Shown here: positions 6,544 through 13,674 of the stretch, piece after piece | Layout of the letters: the number at the start of each line of letters is the position of its first letter | Position numbering within the stretch: position 1 is the stretch's first letter | Source: JASBZA01 sp964392065 | GTDB taxonomy: Bacteria > Bacillota > Clostridia > Saccharofermentanales > Fastidiosipilaceae | Direction: 5' to 3' | DNA length: 22,443 nt | Assembly (NCBI GenBank): GCA_964392065.1 | Contig: CAYMOG010000020.1 | Location: 1-22,443 of the forward strand | Translations under genes and position numbers: made by a program | Notes under the pieces: model-generated | Told to the model about the DNA's origin: nothing | Databases searched by the model: none | Seen by the model: only the letters and a program-made list of their open reading frames with translations

Positions 6544-9162
6544 CTAATCGTCTAGTTCGCCAAGAACTTTTTTCTTATAATCGAGCACCATATCCGTCAC
6601 GTTCTGGACATCTTCCACTTGTAAAACAATTAAGTCGCCAGGCTTAGCCATCGTAAGCGCCCGCATAGTTGCGTCTTTTTCTAAGAGGTCTATCGTGATT
6701 TGCTCTTCGGTAAGACCCCCTTCTAATAGACCTTGCTTCACATAATTAGCGGTCTCTCCTTTTGCCCGTCCTCTAGGAGAAGGATCACAAATAATAACGT
6801 GATCATAATAAGGAGCTAATACCCTACCAAACCCAATAATATCTTCGGTTCTCCGGTTGCCGACTCCTGCCGTCATACGGATTTTGCGACCTGGCATCAG
6901 ACGCTGAATGAAATCGGCTGTAGCCTTGATCGCGCCCACATTATGTCCATAATCAATCAAGACCTTGAAATCACCTATATCAATACTATTCATTCTACCT
7001 GGTGATTGTCCGATGGATGGGCTAAAGCTTAAGAGTCCTGCACGAATTTGTTCTTCGCCCATACCTAGAGCAACCGTTGCTCCTACCGCGGCCAAAACAT
7101 TCGATACATTAAACAAGGCCTGCCCCTCGAAGGTGATGGGAATCTCCATAACACTTGCTACTTCGAAGGTTCCACCGGGTTTCTGGACGATGACTTTGTC
7201 TTCAGAAACGGTAACGTTCATGTGGCCTTTGGCCAAATTCTGACGCAGCTCAGGATGATTCTTGTCTAGAGAGAAGAGCACGACTTCTCCCTTCGTCCTA
7301 GACATTCTTGACATAACGAGCGGATCATCGGCATTTAAAACGGCATAACCATTCTTCTTCACCGATTCGATGACCGTAGATTTCACCCGTGCTAAATCCT
7401 CTAGGGTTTCGATACCTCCTGCACCCAAATGATCAGAAGAAACATTCAAGAAAACCCCTACATCACAACGCTTGAAGCCTAAGCCTCGGCGTAGAATCCC
7501 TCCTCTGGCTACTTCGAGTACAGCCATGTCAATTGTTGCGTCCTTCATGACGGTTTTCGCGCCTTCGGGCCCACTGTAATCGCCCTTAAGAATGGGAATA
7601 TTATTGACGGTCACAGCACCTGTAGAGGTCATGCCTACCACATGATTATTCATGCTGAGAATATGGGAGATGAGACGTGTGGTGGTGGTTTTACCATTGG
7701 TTCCTGTAATTGCACAGATAGGCACCGAATGTTCCACACCTTCTGGGAAAAGCATATCGACAATATTCTTCGCCACATTCCTAGGCTGCCCCTCAGAGGG
7801 TTGTAAATGCATACGTAGACCTGGCCCCGCATTGACTTCCACAATGGCACCCTTCCCCTTCTCTATGGGCACTTCTAGACTCTCTGCCACCAAATCAATT
7901 CCCATGACATTTAAACCCATAACACTTGCTACCCGCTCTGCCAGAATTATATTGGCCGAGTGAATGGTATCGGTAACATCCTTAGCCGTACCTCCAGAGC
8001 TAAGATTCGCTGCCGATTTTACATAGAGCTTCTCTCCATCGGCAGGCACATGCTCTAGGCTACTTCCCTGGAGCTCTAGGACTCTTAAACTCTCATTATT
8101 AATAGCAATTTTCGTTAGGACCTTCTCGTGGGCATCGCCTCGTCTAGGATCTCGATTCACTTCTTCAATTAATGCTCTTACTGTACGAATGCCATCCCCT
8201 AGTACAAATGCAGGTTCTCTCAGAGCAGCCGCCACAAATTTCCCATCAATTACCAATAACCTATAATCGAATCCGCGGATATATTCTTCCACCACGACTT
8301 CCTGGTCTATCGTCTTGGCAAAATCGAAACCATGACGTAATTCTTCTTCATTATTGATATTGGTACTTACTCCTCTTCCATGGTTTCCAGCGAGGGGTTT
8401 AACAACGACAGGATAAGAAATGCTTCGGACCGCACGCAAGGCTTCCTCCCAACTTCTTACGACTCTTCCTTCGGGGACTAGTACACCATTTTCTTGAAGA
8501 ATCTTCTTCGTCCTATCCTTATCTTGGGCAATATCCACTCCTAACGCAGACGTATTATCCATTAATGTCGCTTGAATACGGCGCTGAAAACGGCCTTGGC
8601 CTAGTTGAACATAACTATGCTTATTTAAACGCATATGCGGAATACCACGACTCATGGCTTCGTCCACAATAGCTTGTGTAGAAGGACCGAAGAGTGAACG
8701 CTCGGAAATGTCTTTAAGCTCTTGTATCAGAGGTTCAATCTCCGTCAGTTCATTACGAAATAACCTCTCAACAATATCTACGGCCATAAACCCTGCTCTA
8801 AGCCCAACATTCTCATCCTTATATCTATAAACTAAATTATAGATACCCTTTTCTTTCTGAGTGAAGGTTTTGCCAAAGCTAATCTTATGTCCAATCAGAA
8901 CCTGTAACTCTATGGCTACATGCTCCACAATATGTCCTGCCCAAGTTCCACGATCTAAACGTTCGTAAAATCCACCTTTTACGCCTGGTGAGCACGTATG
9001 GTTATACATGCTAGGCATCATTTCATGCATATGTTCTCGGAAGCCGGGAACCAAGTGACTAGGTTTGTTCTCTAATTCTCCTAGATCTAATTGCATAAAA
9101 ATCACAGGCAATTGATGATAATAATTAGGGCCGCGGATGGCTCTAATCTCTCTAATTTCCAT
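6544..9162 (-). CDS. cphA: Cyanophycin synthetase
   Basis: An 872-residue enzyme, the usual CphA1 length, that builds the storage polymer multi-L-arginyl-poly-L-aspartate using ATP. Three parts are visible: the N-terminal domain (1 to about 160), an ATP-grasp domain (about 215-475; VVVKPLAGNHGRGV at 252-265, IVEVNAGPGLR at 440-450) that adds aspartate to the backbone, and a Mur-ligase-like domain (about 480-870; ITGTNGKTTTTR at 485-496, LIDYGHN, and ICDPSPRGRAKGET) that adds arginine. All nucleotide-binding motifs look intact. The ATG follows GAGGAT. The gene is monocistronic, with a terminator downstream and about 350 bases of shared upstream region with sodA. No cyanophycinase (cphB) or isoaspartyl dipeptidase lies in the window, so degradation genes must be elsewhere or absent. 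Confidence 0.96.
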   Translation of the reverse strand: MEIREIRAIRGPNYYHQLPVIFMQLDLGELENKPSHLVPGFREHMHEMMPSMYNHTCSPGVKGGFYERLDRGTWAGHIVEHVAIELQVLIGHKISFGKTFTQKEKGIYNLVYRYKDENVGLRAGFMAVDIVERLFRNELTEIEPLIQELKDISERSLFGPSTQAIVDEAMSRGIPHMRLNKHSYVQLGQGRFQRRIQATLMDNTSALGVDIAQDKDRTKKILQENGVLVPEGRVVRSWEEALRAVRSISYPVVVKPLAGNHGRGVSTNINNEEELRHGFDFAKTIDQEVVVEEYIRGFDYRLLVIDGKFVAAALREPAFVLGDGIRTVRALIEEVNRDPRRGDAHEKVLTKIAINNESLRVLELQGSSLEHVPADGEKLYVKSAANLSSGGTAKDVTDTIHSANIILAERVASVMGLNVMGIDLVAESLEVPIEKGKGAIVEVNAGPGLRMHLQPSEGQPRNVAKNIVDMLFPEGVEHSVPICAITGTNGKTTTTRLISHILSMNNHVVGMTSTGAVTVNNIPILKGDYSGPEGAKTVMKDATIDMAVLEVARGGILRRGLGFKRCDVGVFLNVSSDHLGAGGIETLEDLARVKSTVIESVKKNGYAVLNADDPLVMSRMSRTKGEVVLFSLDKNHPELRQNLAKGHMNVTVSEDKVIVQKPGGTFEVASVMEIPITFEGQALFNVSNVLAAVGATVALGMGEEQIRAGLLSFSPSIGQSPGRMNSIDIGDFKVLIDYGHNVGAIKATADFIQRLMPGRKIRMTAGVGNRRTEDIIGFGRVLAPYYDHVIICDPSPRGRAKGETANYVKQGLLEGGLTEEQITIDLLEKDATMRALTMAKPGDLIVLQVEDVQNVTDMVLDYKKKVLGELDD

Positions 9163-9512
9163 TTTATATCCTCATCTATTTATTCTAATTAGGTTTTATA
9201 GTAGACTAATCAAAATACATGTGCAGACTATGCGAATATGCTTCCTTTTGTAGTCAAACTTACCATTTGTAATTATAACAAAAGTTTTTCCAGAGATATA
9301 CAATCGCGCTACAATCAGGCGTAAAAAGTAGCAGATTCCCGTCTTCACTTATCCTTCATACTTCCTTTACAACAAGGTTAATAGTTTCCCCCGAAATGGT
9401 ACCTAGGTTACAAAAGAGAAGTTAATTCCCATGTACTATAGACTCATAACGGTTAGACAAAGCTAACCACTTTACAAAACAGATGAAATCTTACACATGA
9501 AAGGGAGTATTT
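9163..9512. other. Divergent intergenic region between cphA and sodA
   Basis: These 350 bases hold no convincing open frame. They must contain the two divergent promoters. On the minus side TTGACT occurs within an AT-rich tract, and a TATAAA lies nearer cphA, but no pair has good spacing. On the plus side TACTAT (9434-9439) is a weak -10 for sodA. I see no riboswitch or T-box signature. Confidence 0.5.
9451..9468 (+). promoter_or_regulatory. Inverted repeat in the sodA leader
   Basis: GGTTAG (9451-9456) and CTAACC (9463-9468) flank a 6-base centre just after the candidate -10 and about 45 bases before the sodA start codon. It could be a repressor site or a leader hairpin. No known operator consensus was recognised. 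Confidence 0.35.
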
Positions 9513-10118
9513 ATGAGTACTTATAAATTAGAAGAATTACAATACGCTTACAACGCACTAGAACCCACTATCGATGAGAGAACGATGCAAATCCATCATG
9601 ACAAGCATCATCAAGCTTATGTTGATAATCTTAATAAGGCCGTTGAAGGTTTAGAAGTTCCAGAGGACGTAGAAGAACTCTTGAAGAATCTAGACGCAAT
9701 TCCAGAAGACAAGCGTCAAGCTGTTATTAACAACGGTGGTGGTCACTATAACCATACCCTGTTCTGGGAAAGCATGAAGCCAGAAGGGGCCAAGAAACCA
9801 GAAGGCGAACTAGCAGAAGCCATTGACCAAGCCTTTGGCAGTTTCGAGAAATTCAAGGAAGAATTCGAAGCAGCCGGTAAGGGCCAATTCGGTTCTGGTT
9901 GGGCATGGCTTGTTCTCTGTGACGGTGAGCTCAAAGTGATGAGTACGCCAAATCAGAACAGCCCAATCTCTGACGGAAAATATCCTCTACTAGGAAACGA
10001 CGTATGGGAACATGCTTACTATCTGAACTATCAGAATGCACGTCCAGCGTATCTTGCTGCATGGTGGGATGTCGTAAACTGGGATGTAGTTGCAGAACGT
10101 TACAACAAATGTAAATAA
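9513..10118 (+). CDS. sodA: Superoxide dismutase, Mn type
   Basis: A 201-residue cytoplasmic Fe/Mn-family superoxide dismutase. The four metal ligands are His28 (MQIHHDKHH), His81 (GGGHYNHTLFW), Asp163 and His167 (DVWEHAYYL). Manganese is favoured over iron because glycine occupies the GGGH position and the second-shell glutamine is Gln148 (STPNQNSP), supplied from the C-terminal domain as in MnSODs. No signal peptide is present. The ATG follows AAGGGAG. The gene stands alone, with a strong terminator after it. It uses the leucine codon CTA freely despite presumably high expression. A superoxide dismutase in an otherwise anaerobe-like neighbourhood points to tolerance of occasional oxygen. 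Confidence 0.97.
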   Translation: MSTYKLEELQYAYNALEPTIDERTMQIHHDKHHQAYVDNLNKAVEGLEVPEDVEELLKNLDAIPEDKRQAVINNGGGHYNHTLFWESMKPEGAKKPEGELAEAIDQAFGSFEKFKEEFEAAGKGQFGSGWAWLVLCDGELKVMSTPNQNSPISDGKYPLLGNDVWEHAYYLNYQNARPAYLAAWWDVVNWDVVAERYNKCK

Positions 10119-10136
10119 GAGATAATTGCACTATTG

Positions 10137-10167
10137 AAAAGGGCTTCTCGTAAGAGAAGCCTTTTTT
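10137..10167 (+). terminator. Bidirectional Rho-independent terminator between sodA and the aminotransferase
   Basis: GGCTTCTC (10142-10149) and GAGAAGCC (10154-10161) form an 8-bp stem with a GTAA loop, followed by six T bases on the plus strand and preceded by an A-run that serves as T-run for the minus strand. It sits between convergent genes and can serve both. Confidence 0.9.
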
Positions 10168-10174
10168 GTTTTTC

Positions 10175-11257
10175 TTAGTGTTCACCTAACACCTCGGCTA
10201 ATGCATCGAGCATTTTCTTGTACTCTTCTGGATTCGCAATGTTATTACCCATATGTCCGATTCGGAAGGCCTTCCCCGATAAATCGGCCATCGCTCCTGA
10301 GAGCATATAGCCTTTCTGTCTCATGGCATCTAGCACCGTCTGTGTGCTTAAACCGTTCTTAAGCAAAACGGTAGTTACAGTATTTGCATAGGAATCTTGG
10401 GCGTAGATTTCATAACCTAAATCTTGTACAAATTGTCTTGTGAGGCTAGAGAACTCTATATGGCGGGAGACGAAGTCGTGGTTTAGGGCCAGGTCTAATG
10501 CTTTGGCCAAAGCATTAACCAGTGTATCGCTCTGGGTGTAGGGGTAGGCGAAGCCATCAGTCTCTTGGAGATAGTTCTGGAAATTCTGATACCAGCCGGC
10601 TACAGGGGTCTGCCGTTTAACCAATACTTCTTGTGCCCGGGCGGACAGTGTTATGGTGGTTAGGCCTGTTAGAGCCGATAGGCATTTCTGGCTCCCTCCT
10701 ATCACTACGTCAAGCTTAGAGGCATCGAAATCTAATTGTTCTCCAGCTATAGCGGAAACCGAATCTGACACACTTAAAATATTGTGTGCGTTGAGTACTT
10801 GGCCAATGGCATGAACGTCATTTGTTATACCTGTTGGCGTTTCACAATGGACCATGGTTGCTAGTTTAAATGCATCGTCTTCATCTAGAAATTTCTCTAA
10901 ATCATCGACTGAGATGCCTCTTCTGGAGTCCCCAACGAAGGCTACCGTCTCGGCACCATAAGCTCTGGCCATTGAGTGAAAACCTCTACCGAAGACTCCG
11001 TTCTCTAGGACTAGAACTCTATCTCCTGGTTCTATGAAAGAAGCCATGGCGCCATCTAAGCCTAACATCGCTTCACCTAGCATAATGAAGGACGGTTGCT
11101 CAGTATGTAAAAGTTTAGAAATTTTCTGTTCACAGGATTTCTGAAAAGCTAAATAATTGGCATCTAAATCTGTATTCTTCAGAGAACTGCGGCTTGCTTG
11201 TAAAACGTCTGGATGTACAGATGTTGGGCCTGCACTCATAATCTTAAGGGTTTCCAT
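10175..11257 (-). CDS. Class V aminotransferase, alanine-glyoxylate/serine-pyruvate type
   Basis: A 360-residue PLP-dependent enzyme of the fold-type I class V group that includes serine-glyoxylate, alanine-glyoxylate and purine-catabolic (PucG-like) transaminases. The N-terminal SAGPTSVHPDVL stretch is typical. Asp165 (SVSDSVSAIAGE) should contact the PLP ring nitrogen, and Lys191 (VVIGGSQKCLSA) should hold the cofactor. The HCETPTGITND segment (137-147) is the substrate-side signature of this group. Length is near the usual 360-400 residues and nothing is missing. The ATG follows AAGGAG. The gene appears single, convergent with sodA and divergent from the phosphatase gene. The exact amino donor and acceptor cannot be assigned from sequence; phosphonate-type transaminases are a less likely alternative. 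Confidence 0.88.
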   Translation of the reverse strand: METLKIMSAGPTSVHPDVLQASRSSLKNTDLDANYLAFQKSCEQKISKLLHTEQPSFIMLGEAMLGLDGAMASFIEPGDRVLVLENGVFGRGFHSMARAYGAETVAFVGDSRRGISVDDLEKFLDEDDAFKLATMVHCETPTGITNDVHAIGQVLNAHNILSVSDSVSAIAGEQLDFDASKLDVVIGGSQKCLSALTGLTTITLSARAQEVLVKRQTPVAGWYQNFQNYLQETDGFAYPYTQSDTLVNALAKALDLALNHDFVSRHIEFSSLTRQFVQDLGYEIYAQDSYANTVTTVLLKNGLSTQTVLDAMRQKGYMLSGAMADLSGKAFRIGHMGNNIANPEEYKKMLDALAEVLGEH

Positions 11258-11370
11258 GGCTATCTCCTTTTGTTTTCCTCCACCATTCTACTATAAGGCA
11301 CTGTATTTAAATAATTCTTAATAGTATAGTGCTCATAAACTTAATTCTAGGAAGCTCGCTCTCCTTCCGT

Positions 11371-11376
11371 TATAAT
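11371..11376 (+). promoter_or_regulatory. -10 box of the inositol-phosphatase-family gene
   Basis: A perfect TATAAT lies 31 bases before the ATG at 11407, within the intergenic region shared with the aminotransferase gene. A -35 at the ideal distance (TAGGAA, 11348-11353) is poor, so another factor or a weak promoter is possible. Confidence 0.5.
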
Positions 11377-11406
11377 AGGGCTATTGTAGCAATTAAGGAG
11401 ACTATC

Positions 11407-12183
11407 ATGCTTAACTTCCAAACGCTAAAATCACTTGTCCTCGAAGCAGGACGGATGTTATGCGATGCCCAAGTCCATCGTGACGACATCATGGCGAAAT
11501 CTGGGCACCAGAACTTCGTCACCCTCTATGACGAAAAGGTCCAGCATTTCCTAGAACAAGCTTTTGATAGGGAATGGCCAGAATATGGTTTCTATGGTGA
11601 AGAAAATGACCGCCAGAGGGCTAATCCCGCTACTGACCAGGTTTTCATTGTTGACCCTATCGATGGGACCTCCAACTTTATCCATCAAATTCCTTTCAGC
11701 GCCGTGTGTGTCGCTGTTGCCAGAAAAGGCCAAGTGGAACAGGCCATTGTTTACAATCCTTTCTTAGAAGAGCTATATGAAGCCCAACGTGGACAAGGTG
11801 CCTTCTTAAATGGTGAGAAACTACAAGTCCCGGACCTAAATCTTGCCGATGGGCTCTTCGCGGTAGGTATGTCTCCTTATAACGCCACCTTAGTTAAGCA
11901 GACTCTAGATAGTATACAGAGGCTTATGCCCGAAGTTACCGATATCAGGCGACTAGGCTCGGCAGCTCTCGATATATGCCATGTAGCGTCAGGGAGGCAA
12001 GTCGGGTTTCTCGAGTGGGAATTACAGCCCTGGGATTACGCAGCCGCAAGTCTAATCGCCGAGGAAGCAGGCGTAAGGATAAGTGATCCTTATGGACATA
12101 AGTTGCAATTAGGTCAACCTAGTGGAGTACTGGTGGCAGGACCTAGAGCCTATGAACAGAGTCTTAAGATTTTAAATCCATAA
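11407..12183 (+). CDS. Inositol monophosphatase family protein
   Basis: A 258-residue Mg2+-dependent, Li+-sensitive type phosphatase of the IMPase/FBPase superfamily. The metal-binding motifs are present in order: GEE at 64-66 (YGFYGEEND), DPIDGT at 83-88 and the C-terminal WD at 209-210 (ELQPWDYAAASLIAEEAG). Substrates in this family include inositol phosphate, fructose 1,6-bisphosphate and 3'-phosphoadenosine 5'-phosphate; the sequence does not decide between them. An upstream in-frame start at 11329 exists, but the ATG at 11407 is chosen because AAGGAG sits six bases before it, the -10 box falls inside the longer frame, and the protein then begins at the normal family N-terminus. Its stop is separated by a single base from the convergent neighbour's stop. 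Confidence 0.92.
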   Translation: MLNFQTLKSLVLEAGRMLCDAQVHRDDIMAKSGHQNFVTLYDEKVQHFLEQAFDREWPEYGFYGEENDRQRANPATDQVFIVDPIDGTSNFIHQIPFSAVCVAVARKGQVEQAIVYNPFLEELYEAQRGQGAFLNGEKLQVPDLNLADGLFAVGMSPYNATLVKQTLDSIQRLMPEVTDIRRLGSAALDICHVASGRQVGFLEWELQPWDYAAASLIAEEAGVRISDPYGHKLQLGQPSGVLVAGPRAYEQSLKILNP

Positions 12184-12184
12184 G

Positions 12185-12688
12185 TTATTGATCTTGTTTA
12201 AGCAACTGATCTTTTTTCGCTTGAAATTCTGCTTCTGAGAGTGCACCTTGATCGAAAAGTAATTTATATTGCGCAATGAGCTTCAAGATTTCTTCTTCGG
12301 TATGGAGTCTTTCTGCTTTATGCTTCTGAACAATATGTTCTGATTGTTTCGTCCGTTGACGTATCTTCTCCTCCGCTTCTTTGCGGTTTAGACCACAACG
12401 GCAAGCATTGGAATAGTTAGAATTATTCTTTCCACAGTAACACTTCCATCCGTCTTTATATTCTAAATTTTGGTCTTCCTTCGATTGATGTGCTGAAACA
12501 TAATAGTTATGCAAATCGGGTTTAGATAAGGCTCCGAGTACCGCGATAAGTTGGAAGAAAAATCCCCACCAGAATCAGTTTTCTAAGTAGCCTTTGTTCT
12601 CAATTATACTCTGGGTTGCATAGCCAAATAGAGCAGAAACCCCAAGTAGCAGAGTGAGAGAAATGATAAACGCTATACCCATTCCCAT
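12185..12688 (-). CDS. Membrane-anchored zinc-ribbon/SHOCT protein, interrupted by an in-frame TGA at an expected Trp
   Basis: From an ATG at 12688 with AGGAG before it, the frame reads through one TGA (12575-12577, codon 38) to a TAA, giving about 167 residues. Codons 4-24 form a membrane helix. The segment around the TGA reads ENKGYLEN, TGA, then FWWGFFFQLIAVLGALSKPD, a second hydrophobic stretch. In clostridial proteins of this type, as I remember them, an aromatic residue, often Trp, fills the TGA position. Next come a small CxC/CxC zinc-binding motif (WKCYCGKNNSNYSNACRCG) and a C-terminal SHOCT helix pair (LIAQYKLLFDQGALSEAEF). A shorter frame from a TTG at 12514 lacks a ribosome site and would lose both membrane helices. 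Possibilities are a TGG-to-TGA mutation, a sequencing error, or UGA read as Trp. Function is unknown. Confidence 0.75.
12190..12217 (+). terminator. Possible terminator of the phosphatase gene inside the convergent gene
   Basis: GATCTTG (12190-12196) can pair with CAA and GATC (12203-12205, 12208-12211) around a TTTAAG loop with a 2-base bulge, followed by six T bases. The stem is weak and the T-run also encodes lysines of the opposite gene, so it may be coincidental. Confidence 0.3.
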
Positions 12689-12722
12689 GTTGCAATCTCC
12701 TCATTCTTGTTGATATAGTCTA

Positions 12723-12751
12723 AGTATAGATTACAATTCTAGAAATATCTA
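12723..12751 (-). promoter_or_regulatory. Candidate promoter of the zinc-ribbon/SHOCT gene
   Basis: On the minus strand TAGATA (12751-12746) and TATACT (12728-12723, five of six consensus bases) are 17 bases apart, 35 bases upstream of the ATG at 12688. Farther upstream an inverted repeat CTTGTAT/ATACAAG (12773-12799) has no assigned role. Confidence 0.4.
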
Positions 12752-12867
12752 TTTTTATATGCTCCTGACACGCTTGTATAAGCTAGTTCTAAATACAAGG
12801 CAATATGCTTAAAGATTTTATTGTGATGCAAAATACTGGACTGGAATAAACATGCTAGCTTAATAAG

Positions 12868-12931
12868 TAAAAACTCTAAGTTTCATATGAGCGCTAGATG
12901 TGCTTAGCAGTTCTATTATAAAACTTAGAGT
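12868..12931 (-). terminator. tRNA-Arg terminator with an unusually long loop
   Basis: On the minus strand ACTCTAAGTTT (12931-12921) pairs perfectly over 11 bp with AAACTTAGAGT (12883-12873), followed by five Ts. The 37-base loop contains its own GCTA/TAGC pair and could fold as a branched structure. It starts just 7 bases after the tRNA CCA end. Confidence 0.65.
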
Positions 12932-12938
12932 GTAAGGA

Positions 12939-13013
12939 TGGTGCTCCGAGCAGGAATCGAACCCGCATGTACAGCTCCGGAAACTGTCGCCTTATCCATT
13001 AGGCCATCGGAGC
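12939..13013 (-). tRNA. tRNA-Arg, anticodon CCG
   Basis: A full cloverleaf reads on the minus strand. The acceptor stem is GCTCCGA with TCGGAGC, and the D-arm is GCC/GGC. The anticodon stem is ACAGT/GCTGT with loop TTCCGGA, giving anticodon CCG for the Arg codon CGG. The T-arm is GCGGG/CCTGC around TTCGATT. Discriminator base A and an encoded CCA complete the 3' end (12939-12941). Confidence 0.96.
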
Positions 13014-13042
13014 ATCTGCTCGAGCCGGAAACTTGCTCAAAT

Positions 13043-13051
13043 ACTATACCA
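13043..13051 (-). promoter_or_regulatory. Extended -10 promoter of the tRNA-Arg gene
   Basis: TGGTATAGT on the minus strand is an extended -10 element (TGn then TATAGT), about 30 bases upstream of the tRNA 5' end. No good -35 is seen at standard spacing, which the extended -10 could offset. Confidence 0.5.
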
Positions 13052-13104
13052 CGGATAAGAAAGATTGGGTATGGGCAATTCTATTTTCGCCATTTAAACA
13101 TGTG

Positions 13105-13133
13105 TTGACTTTTATTTTTATGTTTAGCATAAT
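13105..13133 (+). promoter_or_regulatory. Promoter of the marR-ABC exporter operon
   Basis: TTGACT (-35, 13105-13110) and CATAAT (-10, 13128-13133) are exactly 17 bases apart, the best sigma-A-type promoter in the window. The -10 box lies inside the palindrome that follows, so a bound repressor would block polymerase. Confidence 0.8.
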
Positions 13134-13154
13134 AGTTGCACGTGCAACTATTAT
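13129..13154. promoter_or_regulatory. 26-bp perfect palindrome, probable MarR operator
   Basis: Half-site ATAATAGTTGCAC (13129-13141) is followed with no spacer by its exact reverse complement (13142-13154). It spans the -10 box and the expected transcription start, about 40 bases before the MarR start codon. MarR dimers bind such palindromes and usually repress their own operon, so autoregulation by the adjacent gene is the natural inference. Confidence 0.8.
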
Positions 13155-13194
13155 ACGTGAAAAATAGAGAAAGCGAAGGTACTCCACCAAATCT

Positions 13195-13674
13195 ATGGAA
13201 CGTATCATGAAATATATAAACCGAGTCTACAGAGTTTCTGTTCTTGATCGAGCAGCGGCTTTTAAGAATCTAGGGCTTAGTGGGCATCACGTGAGTTATA
13301 TTTTGCATGTCTGTCGGAAACCGGGTATGACGCAAGAAGAACTGGCAGCAAGTCTTTTCGTCCATAAGAGCTCCATCACCAGACAAGTGAATCGTCTTGA
13401 GCAGGCGAACTATGTGGAGCGTAGGCCCGATGCGGACGATCGGCGAGTGAAGAGGATTTTTCCAACGGCTTTGGCCGAAGAAACGTATCCGAAAATTATC
13501 GATTATCTAGAGGGTTGGAACGATGTGCTGACCCATGAATTAAATAAGAATGAAGAAGAGGAGCTCCTTACATGGTTGAAGTGCCTAGCCAAGCGTTCGA
13601 CCGAACATCTTGTGGAGCATAATCTAGGGAATGCCCTTGGCTTGGAAATGCAAAACGAGGAAGAAAATGCTTAA
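13195..13674 (+). CDS. MarR-family transcriptional repressor of the exporter operon
   Basis: A 159-residue winged-helix regulator. The DNA-binding core is clear: GMTQEELAASLFVHKSSITRQVNRLEQANYVERRPDADDRRVKRIFPT (about 54-102) contains the recognition helix, and its DDRR wing is the hallmark of the family. The flanking helices (1-40, 110-150) should form the dimer interface. Ligand-induced release from DNA is the usual mechanism, so the exporter substrate or a related compound may be the inducer. The ATG at 13195 is used here, although the GAAGG before it is 15 bases away; an ATG at 13207 would remove only four residues. The last 8 bases overlap the first ABC gene. First gene of a three-gene operon. 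Confidence 0.92.
   Translation: MERIMKYINRVYRVSVLDRAAAFKNLGLSGHHVSYILHVCRKPGMTQEELAASLFVHKSSITRQVNRLEQANYVERRPDADDRRVKRIFPTALAEETYPKIIDYLEGWNDVLTHELNKNEEEELLTWLKCLAKRSTEHLVEHNLGNALGLEMQNEEENA

Noticed and set aside
10496..10516. TTTGGCCAAA palindrome inside the aminotransferase gene, resembling the hairpin sequence after xylA
   Set aside because: It falls in coding sequence encoding Leu-Ala-Lys-Ala, and the shared GGCCAAAGC word recurs in several genes because of codon choice.
11329..11406. N-terminal extension of the phosphatase frame starting at 11329
   Set aside because: It lies across a perfect TATAAT and lacks a ribosome site, whereas the ATG at 11407 has AAGGAG at ideal spacing.
12575..12577. 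Selenocysteine at the in-frame TGA
   Set aside because: The residue lies in an aromatic membrane-edge motif with no redox role, and no SECIS-like hairpin directly downstream is apparent.
13631..13666. 12-codon upstream extension of the first ABC gene
   Set aside because: It lies fully inside marR, and the ATG at 13667 has a better ribosome site and the normal family N-terminus.
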